From Luteolibacter sp. SL250 (GTDB lineage Bacteria; Verrucomicrobiota; Verrucomicrobiia; Verrucomicrobiales; Akkermansiaceae), in NCBI RefSeq assembly GCF_026625605.1, contig NZ_CP113054.1:2914001-2978000 (forward strand): 64,000 nucleotides of DNA. Reading direction: 5' to 3'. The translations under genes were made by a program, and so were the position numbers. Positions 26,801 to 34,815 of this stretch are shown in pieces. Positions within the stretch are counted from its first letter, which is position 1. Every line of letters starts with the position of its first letter. The notes below the pieces were generated by a model. That model ran no database searches, was not told the origin of the DNA, and saw nothing but the letters and a program-made list of their open reading frames with translations.

Positions 26801-26856
26801 CCCGGGAACAGGTCCGGGACCTCATCGCGTGGCTGATGGACAAGGGCAACCAGTGA
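23848..26856 (+). CDS. PVC-type heme-binding CxxCH protein (membrane-bound dehydrogenase domain)
   Basis: A 1002-residue exported protein with a signal peptide. The N-terminal half (WKLPPGFRATVFAAEPDIRQPIAMCLDDRGRLWVAES and NGLRWGPDGWLYGRQG) is the beta-propeller dehydrogenase domain common in Planctomycetes/Verrucomicrobia; HEAT-like helices follow (~440-830); then a c-type cytochrome region with CGTCHKM (Cys881, Cys884, His885 the heme ligand) and a C-terminal PEGL...LIAWLM motif. Likely a periplasmic sugar or alcohol dehydrogenase, in line with the adjacent sulfatase and esterase. ATG 23848 gives the signal peptide; an in-frame start at 23797 lacks support. Confidence 0.88.
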   Translation: MPRVRTFILLCFSALTVGLPAQEGTEPFDTEKSTTRPLPPAQAASEWKLPPGFRATVFAAEPDIRQPIAMCLDDRGRLWVAESFMYAGSIGGYYEKKLRDRIVILEDTDHDGVHDKRTVFAEGLERLTSIEVGLGGVWALTLPDLVFIPDKNRDDVPDGPAVALIDGFDVKKSGHTMANGLRWGPDGWLYGRQGILGHSLLGRPGSPTEARLKMNVGIWRYHPSRQTVEVVAEGTTNPWGMDWDEHGELFFINTVIGHLWHVIPGAHYKRMFGDDYNPHIYGQIDQHADHVHWDTAEKWSEIRVGMSAESSSAGGGHAHTGLMIYLGDNWPEEYRNELFTINFHGRRLNREHLEPTGSGFTGRHRADLAFSADPWFRGIDLLYGPDGGVFIADWSDTGECHDDDGIHRQSGRIYKITHGIPAVPSVADVGTTPAEALLPLLSHRNEWFARRARLSLQHRAGAGESMEPLLSPLRSHLRDGATAALKLRALWSLHAIGGADRKMLIDLLSHPEPAVRIWSIRLLLDSATPASGDEGTIRALVRIAGTESSPAVRLALASALQRIPVAPRVAIAAPLLKHAGDVADHNLPLMLWYGIEPLAATDRRALAGLAVDCAIPLVRNHIARRLALDPEDPGQAFDSLIRHAATAPDEWTLDILAGLSKALEGVPSPKPTPAWSMLSSVIGESGNPDLVGFHRSLGALFRDPAAIESNRALTVDDNAPLEARVAALRTLSKIRDAGSLEVAKSLIGKPGLRPAAVERLAMESDPEVAALLLRQLPVIPASDRPVIIDALISRPRWAALLVADIASGKLAADSLSPFQVRQIRSLKAPELAGEITRLWGGMRDASKEKIHAANVWKLYLTPKTLSQADKKKGKEIYAQYCGTCHKMYGEGGSVGPELTGGGRDNLDYLLSNILDPSEVVAKENQLSIITLKDGRTFSGMIRASDERTTSLQTLTEKISLPTADIAKTETLPNSLMPEGLIDAIPREQVRDLIAWLMDKGNQ

Positions 26857-26899
26857 CCCTCCGCGAACGGGAGCCGTCGACCCGCAAGGCAGTGGATGC

Positions 26900-27358
26900 T
26901 CAATGGAAGCCCGCAAGGTCGCGGTCGGTCCTCGCGAACGCTTCCAGCGAACGGTCCATCCGGAAGGCCCGCCTCAGATGGGTGCGGGCGGAAGCGTGTT
27001 CGCCCAGCACCCACAGGTAACAGCCGATGTTATAGTGGAACGTGGGCATCTCCAGCAGCGATTTGGGTCCCCGCAGCAACCAATTCCGTGCTGCAAGGGT
27101 ATCCCCGGTCTCGTGGAGGCAGAAGGCGGCCTGGAGGAAATACTCCGCGTTGAGGGGTTCCATGCCGCACAGCACACGTGCGGTCTCTGAGGCGGCGTTC
27201 CAAGATCTGCACTCCATCTGGATGACCACCTTCATTTCGAGAACCACCGGTGAAACCTGTTCCTCCTCCGCGAGCGACTGCAACTCCAGGAGTGCTTCAT
27301 CCGGAAGTCCCAGATCAAGCCAGCCACTGGCTGCCCGCAACGATTCCGTCATCCCCAT
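26900..27358 (-). CDS. TPR-like repeat protein
   Basis: A 152-residue all-helical protein: AASGWLDLGLPDEALLELQSL, MECRSWNAASETARVLCGMEP, AEYFLQAAFCLHETGDTLAARNWLLRG and FHYNIGCYLWVLGEHASARTHLRRAFRMD read as about four tetratricopeptide repeats with the W-L-G-Y-A-F-A-P pattern. No signal peptide. Probably a protein-protein adaptor. Start ATG GGG ATG at 27358. It converges on the heme-protein gene and is divergent from rnhA. Confidence 0.8.
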   Translation of the reverse strand: MGMTESLRAASGWLDLGLPDEALLELQSLAEEEQVSPVVLEMKVVIQMECRSWNAASETARVLCGMEPLNAEYFLQAAFCLHETGDTLAARNWLLRGPKSLLEMPTFHYNIGCYLWVLGEHASARTHLRRAFRMDRSLEAFARTDRDLAGFH

Positions 27359-27431
27359 GCCCCTTCATCGTAGGGAATCCGGGATGCCCTAGCAATTTCG
27401 TATTCACTGGAAATGCTTGCGAAAGTCACGG

Positions 27432-27926
27432 ATGCCGGAAGAATCCGCCGCCTTGCACAAGGTCATCATCCATACCGACGGAGGCTGCAAAGGCAATCCG
27501 GGGCCGGGGGGCTACGGTGTCGTCCTCGTCGCGGGACGCCACCGGAAGGAGCTTTCAGCCGGTTACCGCCTCACCACCAACAACCGCATGGAACTCCGCG
27601 CCGCCATCGCCGCGTTGGAGTTGCTCAAACAACCGTGTGAAATCGAACTCCACTCGGATTCAAAATACGTCATCGACGCGATGACCAAGAAATGGGTGGA
27701 CGGATGGAAGCGCCGGGACTGGATGACCGCAGGCAAGACTCCCGTGAAAAACAAGGATCTGTGGATTCGTCTGGTGGCCGCCAGCAAGCCACACAAGATC
27801 GACTGGCGCTGGGTGAAAGGTCATGCGGGCCACGCGGAGAACGAGCGCTGTGACGAGCTGGCGAACCTGGCCGTGGCGAAGAAGGAGTTCCTCGATGACA
27901 CCGGGTTCACGGAATCCGGGGACTGA
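27432..27926 (+). CDS. rnhA: Ribonuclease HI
   Basis: A 164-residue RNase H type 1, removing RNA from RNA-DNA hybrids. The four metal-binding residues are visible: Asp16 in [14 protein letters not shown], Glu53 in [10 protein letters not shown], Asp75 in [12 protein letters not shown] and Asp140 in [12 protein letters not shown], and the conserved His130 in WVKGHAGH. The [10 protein letters not shown] handle region is present. ATG 27432 fits the family N-terminus; TTG 27417 is a weaker option. Confidence 0.95.
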   Translation: MPEESAALHKVIIHTDGGCKGNPGPGGYGVVLVAGRHRKELSAGYRLTTNNRMELRAAIAALELLKQPCEIELHSDSKYVIDAMTKKWVDGWKRRDWMTAGKTPVKNKDLWIRLVAASKPHKIDWRWVKGHAGHAENERCDELANLAVAKKEFLDDTGFTESGD

Positions 27927-27991
27927 GTCGCGGTGATCCGTTGAAACCGTGGCTTGCGTCATCCCCATCGGGCGGGTTTCCTCCTGCCCGC

Positions 27992-28936
27992 GTGGAATCC
28001 CCCAAGGAAAGCAGACTGAAACGGAAACTCGGCGTGACCGGAGATTTCTGGGCGCGGCTGCTCCGGAAGGCTCTGTCTGGCGTGCCATGGTTCCTGGAGG
28101 CGCCTCTCATCGCCGGCTGGGCACCGCTGTTTTTCCTGATGGCCGGGAAACAACGCCGGGCCGTCGCCGCCAACCTGCGGGCGATGTTCCCGCACTGGGG
28201 GTCATGGAGGGCGCGGTTGGGCGCATGGCGGGTGGTCTGGAACTTCTCCGTGACCTATGTTGACGGCCTGCGGTGTGAGAGTGGAACGGGAGACATCGAC
28301 TGGGCCATCGAGGGCATCGGGAATCTGGAGGCGCTGTCCGGCCACGTCGGCGGGGCCGTGATCCTCACCGCCCACATGGGGAACTACGACATCGCCGCGC
28401 CGATGTTTTCCAGCCGCATCCAGCGTTCGCTGTACGCGGTCCGTGCCCCTGAAAAGGAGCCGGAGGTGCAGAAAATCCGCGAAGAGGAAATGCGCAGGAA
28501 GGAAATGGAGAATCCGCATTTCCGCACCCTCTACAACCACGACAACAACCTGTTGGGGGTGGAGCTGGCGAAGCTCCTCCAGGAAGGAAATCTGGTGGCC
28601 GTGCAGGGAGATCGTGTGGTGTTCGACGTGTCTCCGATGGAGGTGGAGGTGGAGCCGGGCCTCCGGATGAGATTGCCCCGCGGCCCGCTGTTCCTCGTCC
28701 GCGCCACCGGTTGTTCCTGCTACCCCCTGTTCATCATGCGGGATGGTTGGCGCCGCTACCGGGTGAAGGTGCTGCCGGCGCTGGATCTGCCCGCCCGCAC
28801 CCGTGGACCGGACACGGAAGCCTCCGTCCTGTGGGCGAAGACCATCCTCGATGTGGTCCGCAGCCGCTGGAACCAATGGTTTGTCTTCGAGCCCGTGCTA
28901 CAGCGGACCACGGAGAATCCGGATCAACGGGCATAG
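27992..28936 (+). CDS. Lysophospholipid/lipid A acyltransferase (LpxL/HtrB family)
   Basis: About 314 residues, with a hydrophobic N-terminal region and the LpxL-type active site ILTAHMGNYDIAAPMF (HX4D: His..Asp in HMGNYD). LVAVQGDRVVFD and GPLFLVRATGCSCYPLFIM follow at the expected positions, and the RWNQWFVFEP end is typical. It would acylate a lipid A precursor or another lipid at the inner membrane. The start is uncertain: GTG 27992 is used here; a TTG at 27941 in the same frame would add 17 residues. The 3' end overlaps the truncated hemoglobin gene by 13 bases on the opposite strand. Confidence 0.85.
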   Translation: MESPKESRLKRKLGVTGDFWARLLRKALSGVPWFLEAPLIAGWAPLFFLMAGKQRRAVAANLRAMFPHWGSWRARLGAWRVVWNFSVTYVDGLRCESGTGDIDWAIEGIGNLEALSGHVGGAVILTAHMGNYDIAAPMFSSRIQRSLYAVRAPEKEPEVQKIREEEMRRKEMENPHFRTLYNHDNNLLGVELAKLLQEGNLVAVQGDRVVFDVSPMEVEVEPGLRMRLPRGPLFLVRATGCSCYPLFIMRDGWRRYRVKVLPALDLPARTRGPDTEASVLWAKTILDVVRSRWNQWFVFEPVLQRTTENPDQRA

Positions 28937-29361
28937 CGCCCGGGCACTCCCTGTGGCAGCTCATGGAGCCGGCTGTGGATCACATTCGCCATGTCCCCCG
29001 CCACGCGTTTGATGTGGCCGGCGTTGTCCCCCGCGAAATGCCGATCCACGGTACTGCTGAACAGATCCAGCCACCGGTCGAACATCGCACGGTCCATCGG
29101 TGTGCGGCCGAGGAGATGTCTGTGGACGGCGAGCGGATTCCCCCGGTAACTGCCCGTGCGGAAGAGGACGGTCTCCCAGAAGTCGCAGAGTCTCGGCAGG
29201 TGATGATCCCAGTTCACTTCCGCGATCTCATCAAATACAGGCCCGAGGACGGGGTCCTGCCTGACAGATGCGTAAAATCGATCCACCAACCGTTCGATGT
29301 CCTCCCGTCCGAGGATGTCCGCCTTGCCGTCCTGGGTGGCATTCATGGGGATATTCTCCAT
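28924..29361 (-). CDS. Group III truncated hemoglobin
   Basis: A 145-residue globin. IERLVDRFYASVRQDPVLGPVFDEIA and LCDFWETVLFRTGSYRGNPLAVHRHL, followed by MDRAMFDRWLDLFSSTVDRHF, are the group III (P-type) signature, with the proximal heme histidine in the HRHL segment. Such proteins bind O2 and NO in the cytoplasm. A perfect TTGAT-N4-ATCAA box lies 39 bases before the ATG at 29361 (54 before the alternative ATG 29346), so it is probably induced under oxygen limitation or nitrosative stress. Divergent from the c-type cytochrome gene. Confidence 0.88.
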   Translation of the reverse strand: MENIPMNATQDGKADILGREDIERLVDRFYASVRQDPVLGPVFDEIAEVNWDHHLPRLCDFWETVLFRTGSYRGNPLAVHRHLLGRTPMDRAMFDRWLDLFSSTVDRHFAGDNAGHIKRVAGDMANVIHSRLHELPQGVPGRYAR

Positions 29362-29399
29362 CGGTTTCCCCCGCCTTCCAATATGGATGGGATCCTTTC

Positions 29400-29413
29400 T
29401 TGATCCGGATCAA
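29400..29413. promoter_or_regulatory. Perfect FNR/DNR-type box between trHb and cytochrome genes
   Basis: TTGATCCGGATCAA is an exact palindrome matching the CRP/FNR-family consensus TTGAT-N4-ATCAA. It lies between two divergent genes, one for a truncated hemoglobin and one for a c-type heme protein, at distances compatible with activation of either. This is the site; the regulator itself is not in the window. Confidence 0.75.
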
Positions 29414-29474
29414 ATCGCCTGCATTTAGATGGGGAGGAAATCCATACGGGGCGCGTATCGTCCGGCAACCACCC

Positions 29475-30698
29475 ATGAGATTCCACCTTCCGATCATCGT
29501 GTTGACCGCCATATCCGGCTTGGTCACCGCCCAGGAGATGTGGGATCTGCCGCCGATCCTTTACTCAAAGACTGCTGCGACCGACCCACTTGCCAAGCTG
29601 GTCGAGGAAGGAACCAGCCTGCCACAAGACAGCGAACAGGAAACCCTGCGGTTCCTCCTCCGTCTGCTGGAGATCCCGGAGTCCTCGCAGATCCTCGTAT
29701 ATTCTAAAACCAGCGCACAAAACTACTTCATCAACCCTCGCAAACCGCGGGCCATCCATTTCAATGAGAATGCCTACGTCGGTCACGTTCTGGGCGGAGG
29801 GTTCGAACTCATCATCCACGATGACCATCTGGGGGTGGTGTTCTATTTCATCGAACCAGAACCGGGCGGGCGGAAGCTGGAGATTCAGAGAAACACCACC
29901 TCCTGCCTGAACTGTCACGCGACCCGCCGCACGGAGCTGGTCCCCGGACTGACCGTGCGTTCCGTCCCCACGGATGCCGATGGCAATCTGCTGCTGCCGC
30001 TGGGCTCGACCCGCACGGACCACCGCACGCCGCTGCCGAAGCGCTGGGCGGGCTACTACGTCACCGGCGGCAGCGCCCTGCCCCACCTGGGCAACCGGAT
30101 TTTCACGCCCGGAGGGGGGCTGTTGCCCGACCAGCCGCCCGAGAGGCTGAAGACGGTTTCCGGAAAGATTGATTCCTCGCGCTATTTGACGGACACCAGC
30201 GACATCGTCGCCCTGATGGTGCTGGAACACCAGTGCCTGATACACAACCTGCTGATCAACGCCTCCATGGAACTCCGCAGGGCTTCTTGGATGGAAAAGG
30301 CCAGCGGAGGAAGGCAAGCTGTCCTGTTGGCGGAAGCGAAAGCCCGCGCCATCGTGGACGTGATGTTGTTCAAGGATGAGGCTCCGATGGGCGACGGTGG
30401 CGTGGATGGCGCAGCCGGATACCAGACTTCCTTCACCGCACGCTTTCCGAAAACCAAGGCGGGCGATTCCCTCGCGGATTTCCATCTTGGAAACCGCCTG
30501 TTCAAAAACCGCTGTTCCTACATGATCCACTCGAAGGCTTTCATTTCCCTCCCCCCTGCGGTGAAGGATGCGGTGTTCCTGGAGCTGGAAAAGCGGCTGA
30601 CCTCCGGAAATGAATGCGGCTGGATCCCGGAGGGTGAGCGGAAGCGGATCCTGGAGATCCTCCATGAAACCGTGCCCGGCTTCGCTGATGATCCATGA
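29475..30698 (+). CDS. Exported c-type heme protein, function unknown
   Basis: A 407-residue protein with a signal peptide (MRFHLPIIVLTAISGLVTAQ) and one c-type heme motif CLNCH (Cys144, Cys147, His148) followed by ATRRTELVPG. The rest (HFNENAYVGHVLGGGFELIIHDDHLGVVFYF; VALMVLEHQCLIHNLLINA; FLELEKRLTSGNECGWI) matches no domain I can name, although proteins of this shape are common in PVC and related genomes. It is divergent from a truncated hemoglobin with an FNR-type box between, which points to a role under low oxygen or NO. ATG 29475 gives the signal peptide. Confidence 0.8.
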   Translation: MRFHLPIIVLTAISGLVTAQEMWDLPPILYSKTAATDPLAKLVEEGTSLPQDSEQETLRFLLRLLEIPESSQILVYSKTSAQNYFINPRKPRAIHFNENAYVGHVLGGGFELIIHDDHLGVVFYFIEPEPGGRKLEIQRNTTSCLNCHATRRTELVPGLTVRSVPTDADGNLLLPLGSTRTDHRTPLPKRWAGYYVTGGSALPHLGNRIFTPGGGLLPDQPPERLKTVSGKIDSSRYLTDTSDIVALMVLEHQCLIHNLLINASMELRRASWMEKASGGRQAVLLAEAKARAIVDVMLFKDEAPMGDGGVDGAAGYQTSFTARFPKTKAGDSLADFHLGNRLFKNRCSYMIHSKAFISLPPAVKDAVFLELEKRLTSGNECGWIPEGERKRILEILHETVPGFADDP

Positions 30699-30711
30699 AT
30701 CCTCCACCTCC

Positions 30712-31062
30712 ATGAAGATCCACCTCAAACGGGTTTATGAACCTTCTTCCAGGGAAGATGGCAGCCGGTTCCTGGTAGACCGCATCTGGCCACGCGGGGT
30801 TTCCAAAAAGGATCTCGGCTCCGCCGTCTGGCTGAAGGAAATCGCCCCCTCCACGGAACTCCGCAAATGGTTCAACCATGATCCGGAACGCTGGCAGGAG
30901 TTCAGGAAACGCTACCTCGCTGAACTGCGTTCCTTGGACGCTCCGGCCGGGATCCTGAGAGCTGCGTTGAAGGAGGGCCCCATCACCCTCCTCCACGCCG
31001 CCCGGGACGAGGAACACAACCACGCGCTGGTGCTGCGGGATTTTCTTCTGAAAAGCGGCTGA
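30712..31062 (+). CDS. DUF488 family protein (YeaO-like)
   Basis: A 116-residue cytoplasmic protein. The N-terminal IHLKRVYEPSSREDGSRFLVDRIWPRGVSK, the LRKWFNHDPERWQEFRKRYLAEL helix and the LLHAARDEEHNHALVLRDFL end are the YeaO/DUF488 family pattern. Function is not established; some members are linked to heme or stress genes. It starts 13 bases after the cytochrome stop, so it probably belongs to that FNR-type transcript. ATG 30712 is chosen as the domain starts there. Confidence 0.85.
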   Translation: MKIHLKRVYEPSSREDGSRFLVDRIWPRGVSKKDLGSAVWLKEIAPSTELRKWFNHDPERWQEFRKRYLAELRSLDAPAGILRAALKEGPITLLHAARDEEHNHALVLRDFLLKSG

Positions 31063-31106
31063 ACCTTCGTCTTTCCTTCCGGGAATTCCGGCGTATTCTG
31101 GCGGTC

Positions 31107-32057
31107 ATGATCCATAAGATCGCCGCGGTTTTCCTCTCTCTCTCCGCCTGCACGACCGCCGTAGTGGCCCAGAAGGTGGGTTCCCCCTGCCCTCTCCGGC
31201 TGCCGCTCGACACTGTGTTCAAGGGTGAGGCGAAGTTCCACGCCATGGTGGCCAAGGCGGAGCGTGAGAACTGGCGGAACCTCCCGCTGCCACAACGGAC
31301 GATGCGGGTGGCCCGGGAGCTGGTGGGTGTTCCCTACGTGAACTACACGCTGGAGATCGACGACAGGATCGAGTCACCCTCGGTGAATTTCGCGGGCATG
31401 GACTGCTGGACGTACTATGAGAACTCCCTGGCGTTCGCACGGATGCTCCGCTACAAGCCCGGCCCTTACAAGCCGCAGGACATGCTCCACATGATCGAAG
31501 TGGAACGCTACCGCAACGGCACTTGCACGGGTGGCTATCTCAGCCGCATGCACCATCTGGAGGAAGTCTTCCATGACAACCAGCGCCGCGGCCTGGCGGA
31601 GAACATCACCCGCCGCATCCCCGGAGCCGTAAAGATCGAACGGGAGATCCGCGAGATGACGGTCCAGTGGAAAGCCTACCGTTACCTGAAGAACAATCCG
31701 TCGCTCGTCAGCCCCATGGGCAAGATCGAGGCCCAAGTGTCCCGCCTGCCCGTCCACCACGTTCCGAAACAGAACGTCCGCGGGATCGAGAAATACCTCC
31801 AGGACGGGGATATCTGCGCCATCACCACCCACAGCACCTTCGGCTATACCTCCCACGTGGGCCTCATCCTGCGGGTGAAGGACCGTGCTTATTTCTGCCA
31901 CGCCACCTCCGACCGTGACAAGGGGCGGATGACGATCATCGACCGCCCGATCGCGGACTACGTGAACGGCACCGCCAAACACGCCGGCATCATCATCTGC
32001 CGGCCGAACGAGCTGGTGCCATCGCCACTCTGGAAGCAGAACATGGCGAAGCAGTGA
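31107..32057 (+). CDS. DUF1460 family secreted cysteine amidase/peptidase (NlpC/P60-like)
   Basis: A 316-residue exported protein with a signal peptide ending near VAQ. RVARELVGVPYVNYTLE begins the domain; Cys100 in AGMDCWTYYENSLAFARML is the predicted nucleophile and His in TSHVGLILRVKDRAYFCHATS the base. DUF1460 enzymes belong to the NlpC/P60-type fold, and the few characterised members act on peptidoglycan fragments. The end overlaps the GTG of the following small membrane protein (GTGA). It follows DUF488 by 44 bases. Confidence 0.85.
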   Translation: MIHKIAAVFLSLSACTTAVVAQKVGSPCPLRLPLDTVFKGEAKFHAMVAKAERENWRNLPLPQRTMRVARELVGVPYVNYTLEIDDRIESPSVNFAGMDCWTYYENSLAFARMLRYKPGPYKPQDMLHMIEVERYRNGTCTGGYLSRMHHLEEVFHDNQRRGLAENITRRIPGAVKIEREIREMTVQWKAYRYLKNNPSLVSPMGKIEAQVSRLPVHHVPKQNVRGIEKYLQDGDICAITTHSTFGYTSHVGLILRVKDRAYFCHATSDRDKGRMTIIDRPIADYVNGTAKHAGIIICRPNELVPSPLWKQNMAKQ

Positions 32058-32323
32058 AAAATGTGCTGGATCAGGTGCCAAGTGTGCCCCGTTGGAGCGG
32101 TTGGCCGTCGCTCGCTGGCAGTCTTGTATGTTTTCTTTTGGGAGGATTCATGGTCGGCGACGCGATGCAAACTTTCATCTTCCTTATTCCGGGCATGGGT
32201 TTTGGCATCCGGGCATACCATGCAGCCAGATCACGGACGATCCGTGCGGCAGCATTGCTGCTCTTCGCGGTGAATGTGACCGGATGTGTGTTCTGTTTCC
32301 GGGACCACCTCGCGGGGTACTGA
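32054..32323 (+). CDS. Small membrane protein, unknown
   Basis: An 89-residue protein with two or three hydrophobic stretches (residues 18-37, 41-54, 64-80). The only support besides codon pattern is the GTG at 32054 overlapping the upstream stop, suggesting coupled translation. No family recognised. It converges with glgA nine bases later. Confidence 0.5.
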   Translation: MKNVLDQVPSVPRWSGWPSLAGSLVCFLLGGFMVGDAMQTFIFLIPGMGFGIRAYHAARSRTIRAAALLLFAVNVTGCVFCFRDHLAGY

Positions 32324-32331
32324 CAGGTCAA

Positions 32332-33909
32332 TCACATCTGCACCATCTGGGCCTCGCGCTCGGCGATTTCCTTGATTTCCTCTCCCGCTTCCTTCTCCAC
32401 CAGCGGACGCGCGAGCATCTGTTCGTAGATGGCGATGTAGCGGCGGGCGACTTCCTTGTGGCTGAACTCCTTCAGGCTCTCTCTCATCACACGACCGATC
32501 TCGCGGGCGCGCGTCTCCGCCGGAAGGGCGAAGAACTTCATCGCCTCGTCGATCGCCCAGCGGAAGCCGCGCGCATCGTAGGTGTCGAACCGGAAGCCGT
32601 TTCCGGTCGAAGTGTTCGCATCCAGATTGCGCACGGTGTCATAGAGTCCGCCGGTGGCATGGACGATGGGCAGGGAGCCATAGATCGGCGCGGTCATCTG
32701 CGGCAGTCCACACGGTTCGAACAAGGATGGCATCAACATGAAGTCCGAACCCGCGTAGGCGAGCCGGGACAGGCGTTCCTCAAAGTTCCGCACGGCCACC
32801 CGCTCATGCAGGTTGAAGCGTTCTACAATCTCATGGATCCAGCGTTGGTGGGGACCGTCCGCCACGACGACCACCTGGAAGTTGCGGTTCCAGTATTCCG
32901 AAACCAGACGATGAAGCGTGTTCGTCAGCAGTTCCGGACCTTTTTGGACCGGATCAAGGCGTGACGGCCAGAAGAAGATCGGCGCGGTTTCATCCTCCTC
33001 CAGCCCGAGTTCCAGTTGCAGGGCCTTCTTGTTCGCCGCCTTTCCGGTGACAAAATCACTGTCATCGAAATTCAACGCAAGGGAATCATCCGTGAGCGGG
33101 TTGTAGGAAACATCCGGAGCATTCAGGATGCCGTCGGAGCAACCGGCCAGATACTTGTGGCGGAGTTCCTGGCGTACGGTGTGGGGAACCATGGGATGCC
33201 AGCCTTCCACGATCTCCCACAGGAATCGCGGGCTGACAGTATTGATGAAGTGGGCGGCGAAAATGCCGGACGTCAGAAGATCCACCGGCACATGGGAACG
33301 GGCGTGATCATAGCTCGAAGGGGCACCGGAGAAATACAGGTTCATCCAGAACTCAGCGGCGTCGATCCCCGTTTCCTCCACCTGAGCGAGGGAAACCTGG
33401 CGGGTGTGGATGTTATGGACCGTGAAGAGGCTCTTGATTCCACGGCGGCGCGCCATGGCCGGAATGAGCGCCGTCATCCAGTCATTGCAGTGGATGAGGT
33501 CGGGGCGCACCCGGGGAACCACGTTGTTGATGACTTCCCGCTGGAAGACGAGGGCGATCTTCATCGCTTCCTCCGCATGGTTGCTGTAGACGTGTTCCCG
33601 GTAGTAGAAGATGCGGTCCTCCGCCAGGTGGATGTGGGCCTCCGGCAGGACTTCGTGGTATTTTCTCAGCTCCCTCTCATGGAGGTTGAAGACATCCCCC
33701 TGGAACATCCGCCGGTAGTTCGGCATCGCCACGTGGACATCCGCCCCCAGCTCGAACAGCGCGGAGACCAACGATGCCGAAACGTCCGCCAGACCACCGG
33801 CTTTCGCCGACATCCGTTGGGCCATGTTGCCCATGCCGGGGGGGAGATAGGTGATTTCGGGGGTGACGATGAGAATACGGGGCTTCTCGGGCTTGGGGAG
33901 CGAAGACAT
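32332..33909 (-). CDS. glgA: Glycogen/starch synthase (GT5)
   Basis: A 525-residue GT-B glycosyltransferase using ADP-glucose (or UDP-glucose) to lengthen alpha-1,4-glucan. KAGGLADV (residues 36-43) is the KxGG nucleotide-sugar motif; FTVHNIHTRQV and FWPSRLDPVQKGPELL mark the two Rossmann domains; SLFEPCGLPQMTAPIYGSLPIVHATGGLYDTV is the E-x7-E acceptor region, where Glu and the following TGGL form the catalytic loop. ATG 33909 (MSSLPKPEKP) is preferred to the in-frame TTG-type start at 33954. It is transcribed alone, away from other glg genes. Confidence 0.93.
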   Translation of the reverse strand: MSSLPKPEKPRILIVTPEITYLPPGMGNMAQRMSAKAGGLADVSASLVSALFELGADVHVAMPNYRRMFQGDVFNLHERELRKYHEVLPEAHIHLAEDRIFYYREHVYSNHAEEAMKIALVFQREVINNVVPRVRPDLIHCNDWMTALIPAMARRRGIKSLFTVHNIHTRQVSLAQVEETGIDAAEFWMNLYFSGAPSSYDHARSHVPVDLLTSGIFAAHFINTVSPRFLWEIVEGWHPMVPHTVRQELRHKYLAGCSDGILNAPDVSYNPLTDDSLALNFDDSDFVTGKAANKKALQLELGLEEDETAPIFFWPSRLDPVQKGPELLTNTLHRLVSEYWNRNFQVVVVADGPHQRWIHEIVERFNLHERVAVRNFEERLSRLAYAGSDFMLMPSLFEPCGLPQMTAPIYGSLPIVHATGGLYDTVRNLDANTSTGNGFRFDTYDARGFRWAIDEAMKFFALPAETRAREIGRVMRESLKEFSHKEVARRYIAIYEQMLARPLVEKEAGEEIKEIAEREAQMVQM

Positions 33910-34017
33910 CGGGGTTTTTGCGGAAAGTGAGAGAGGGGCGGGACCTCCGAGCATTAGGTCAAATCCGCGGGCTATTCCACATCAATCTCACCGGAGATGC
34001 CTTTATTTCGCGCAATC

Positions 34018-34647
34018 TCACCCTTGATTGAAGATCCGGACGCAGTGCTGGGACCATGTTTCGAGCCGTTCGTGAAGCGAGCCGTTCAAATCCTCGATGG
34101 TGCTGAAGGAAAGCTCCGCCAACGCATCCTCCTTTGATGTGACGGCACCATCGGGGAGTTCGACGAGATGCACCACACCGAGGTGGACTTGGCCGACGGG
34201 ATTGGTGTCGTCATTGAGCAGCGCGATGATCCGTTGCTGGTAACCACCGGGGATGTCCAACTCTTCCTCGATCTCGCGCTCCACCGCGGCGAAGTATGCG
34301 GCTCTGCCGGTTCTGCCATCTCCGGTGTCCACGGGGTTGATGTGTCCACCGACCCCCACGGACAACTTGGCGTGGAGGCGGTTCTCGCCGCCGGATTTGC
34401 CCCGGGTGTAGTGCAGCAACCGGTCTCCGTGTTTGAAGATGCAGTACGGGATCAGTTGTTTGTGGGTCGGATCTTCCTCCGCCTCCGCCCGGTCCATGAA
34501 GAAGTGGTTCGCGGGATCCAGCAACTTTTCAAGCGCCTGCTCAATGCCTTCTCCCTTGATCCCATGGAACATTCCGATTTCTTCCAGCAACGAACGCGGA
34601 ACCACCAACACCTGCTCACCGGCATACTTCGACATGCCGTGGAACAT
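34018..34647 (-). CDS. Nudix hydrolase
   Basis: A 209-residue protein with a recognisable Nudix box from GGHINPVDTG (100-109) through AAVEREIEEEL (120-130), the R-E-x-x-E-E metal-binding helix. The loop in the middle is longer than in most members. The N-terminal LVVPRSLLEEIG and IPYCIFKHGDRLLHYTRG strands are typical of phosphoesterase Nudix enzymes. ATG 34647 has GAGG eight bases upstream; 34635 is another in-frame ATG. It would hydrolyse a nucleoside diphosphate derivative; substrate unknown. Confidence 0.85.
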   Translation of the reverse strand: MFHGMSKYAGEQVLVVPRSLLEEIGMFHGIKGEGIEQALEKLLDPANHFFMDRAEAEEDPTHKQLIPYCIFKHGDRLLHYTRGKSGGENRLHAKLSVGVGGHINPVDTGDGRTGRAAYFAAVEREIEEELDIPGGYQQRIIALLNDDTNPVGQVHLGVVHLVELPDGAVTSKEDALAELSFSTIEDLNGSLHERLETWSQHCVRIFNQG

Positions 34648-34815
34648 AGGGAGATCCTCGGGCGGGAGCCAAGCGAACAAGCGGAGGATGCGCCATTTGT
34701 CCGGCTGCCGCTGATCCTACGGCATCCCGTAATATCATTCCCGGGAGATCCGCGGCATGATCTTCCCGTCGTCCACCCCCCGTGGGCGGTTTCCCCTTAC
34801 CCCCTCCCCCCCTTT

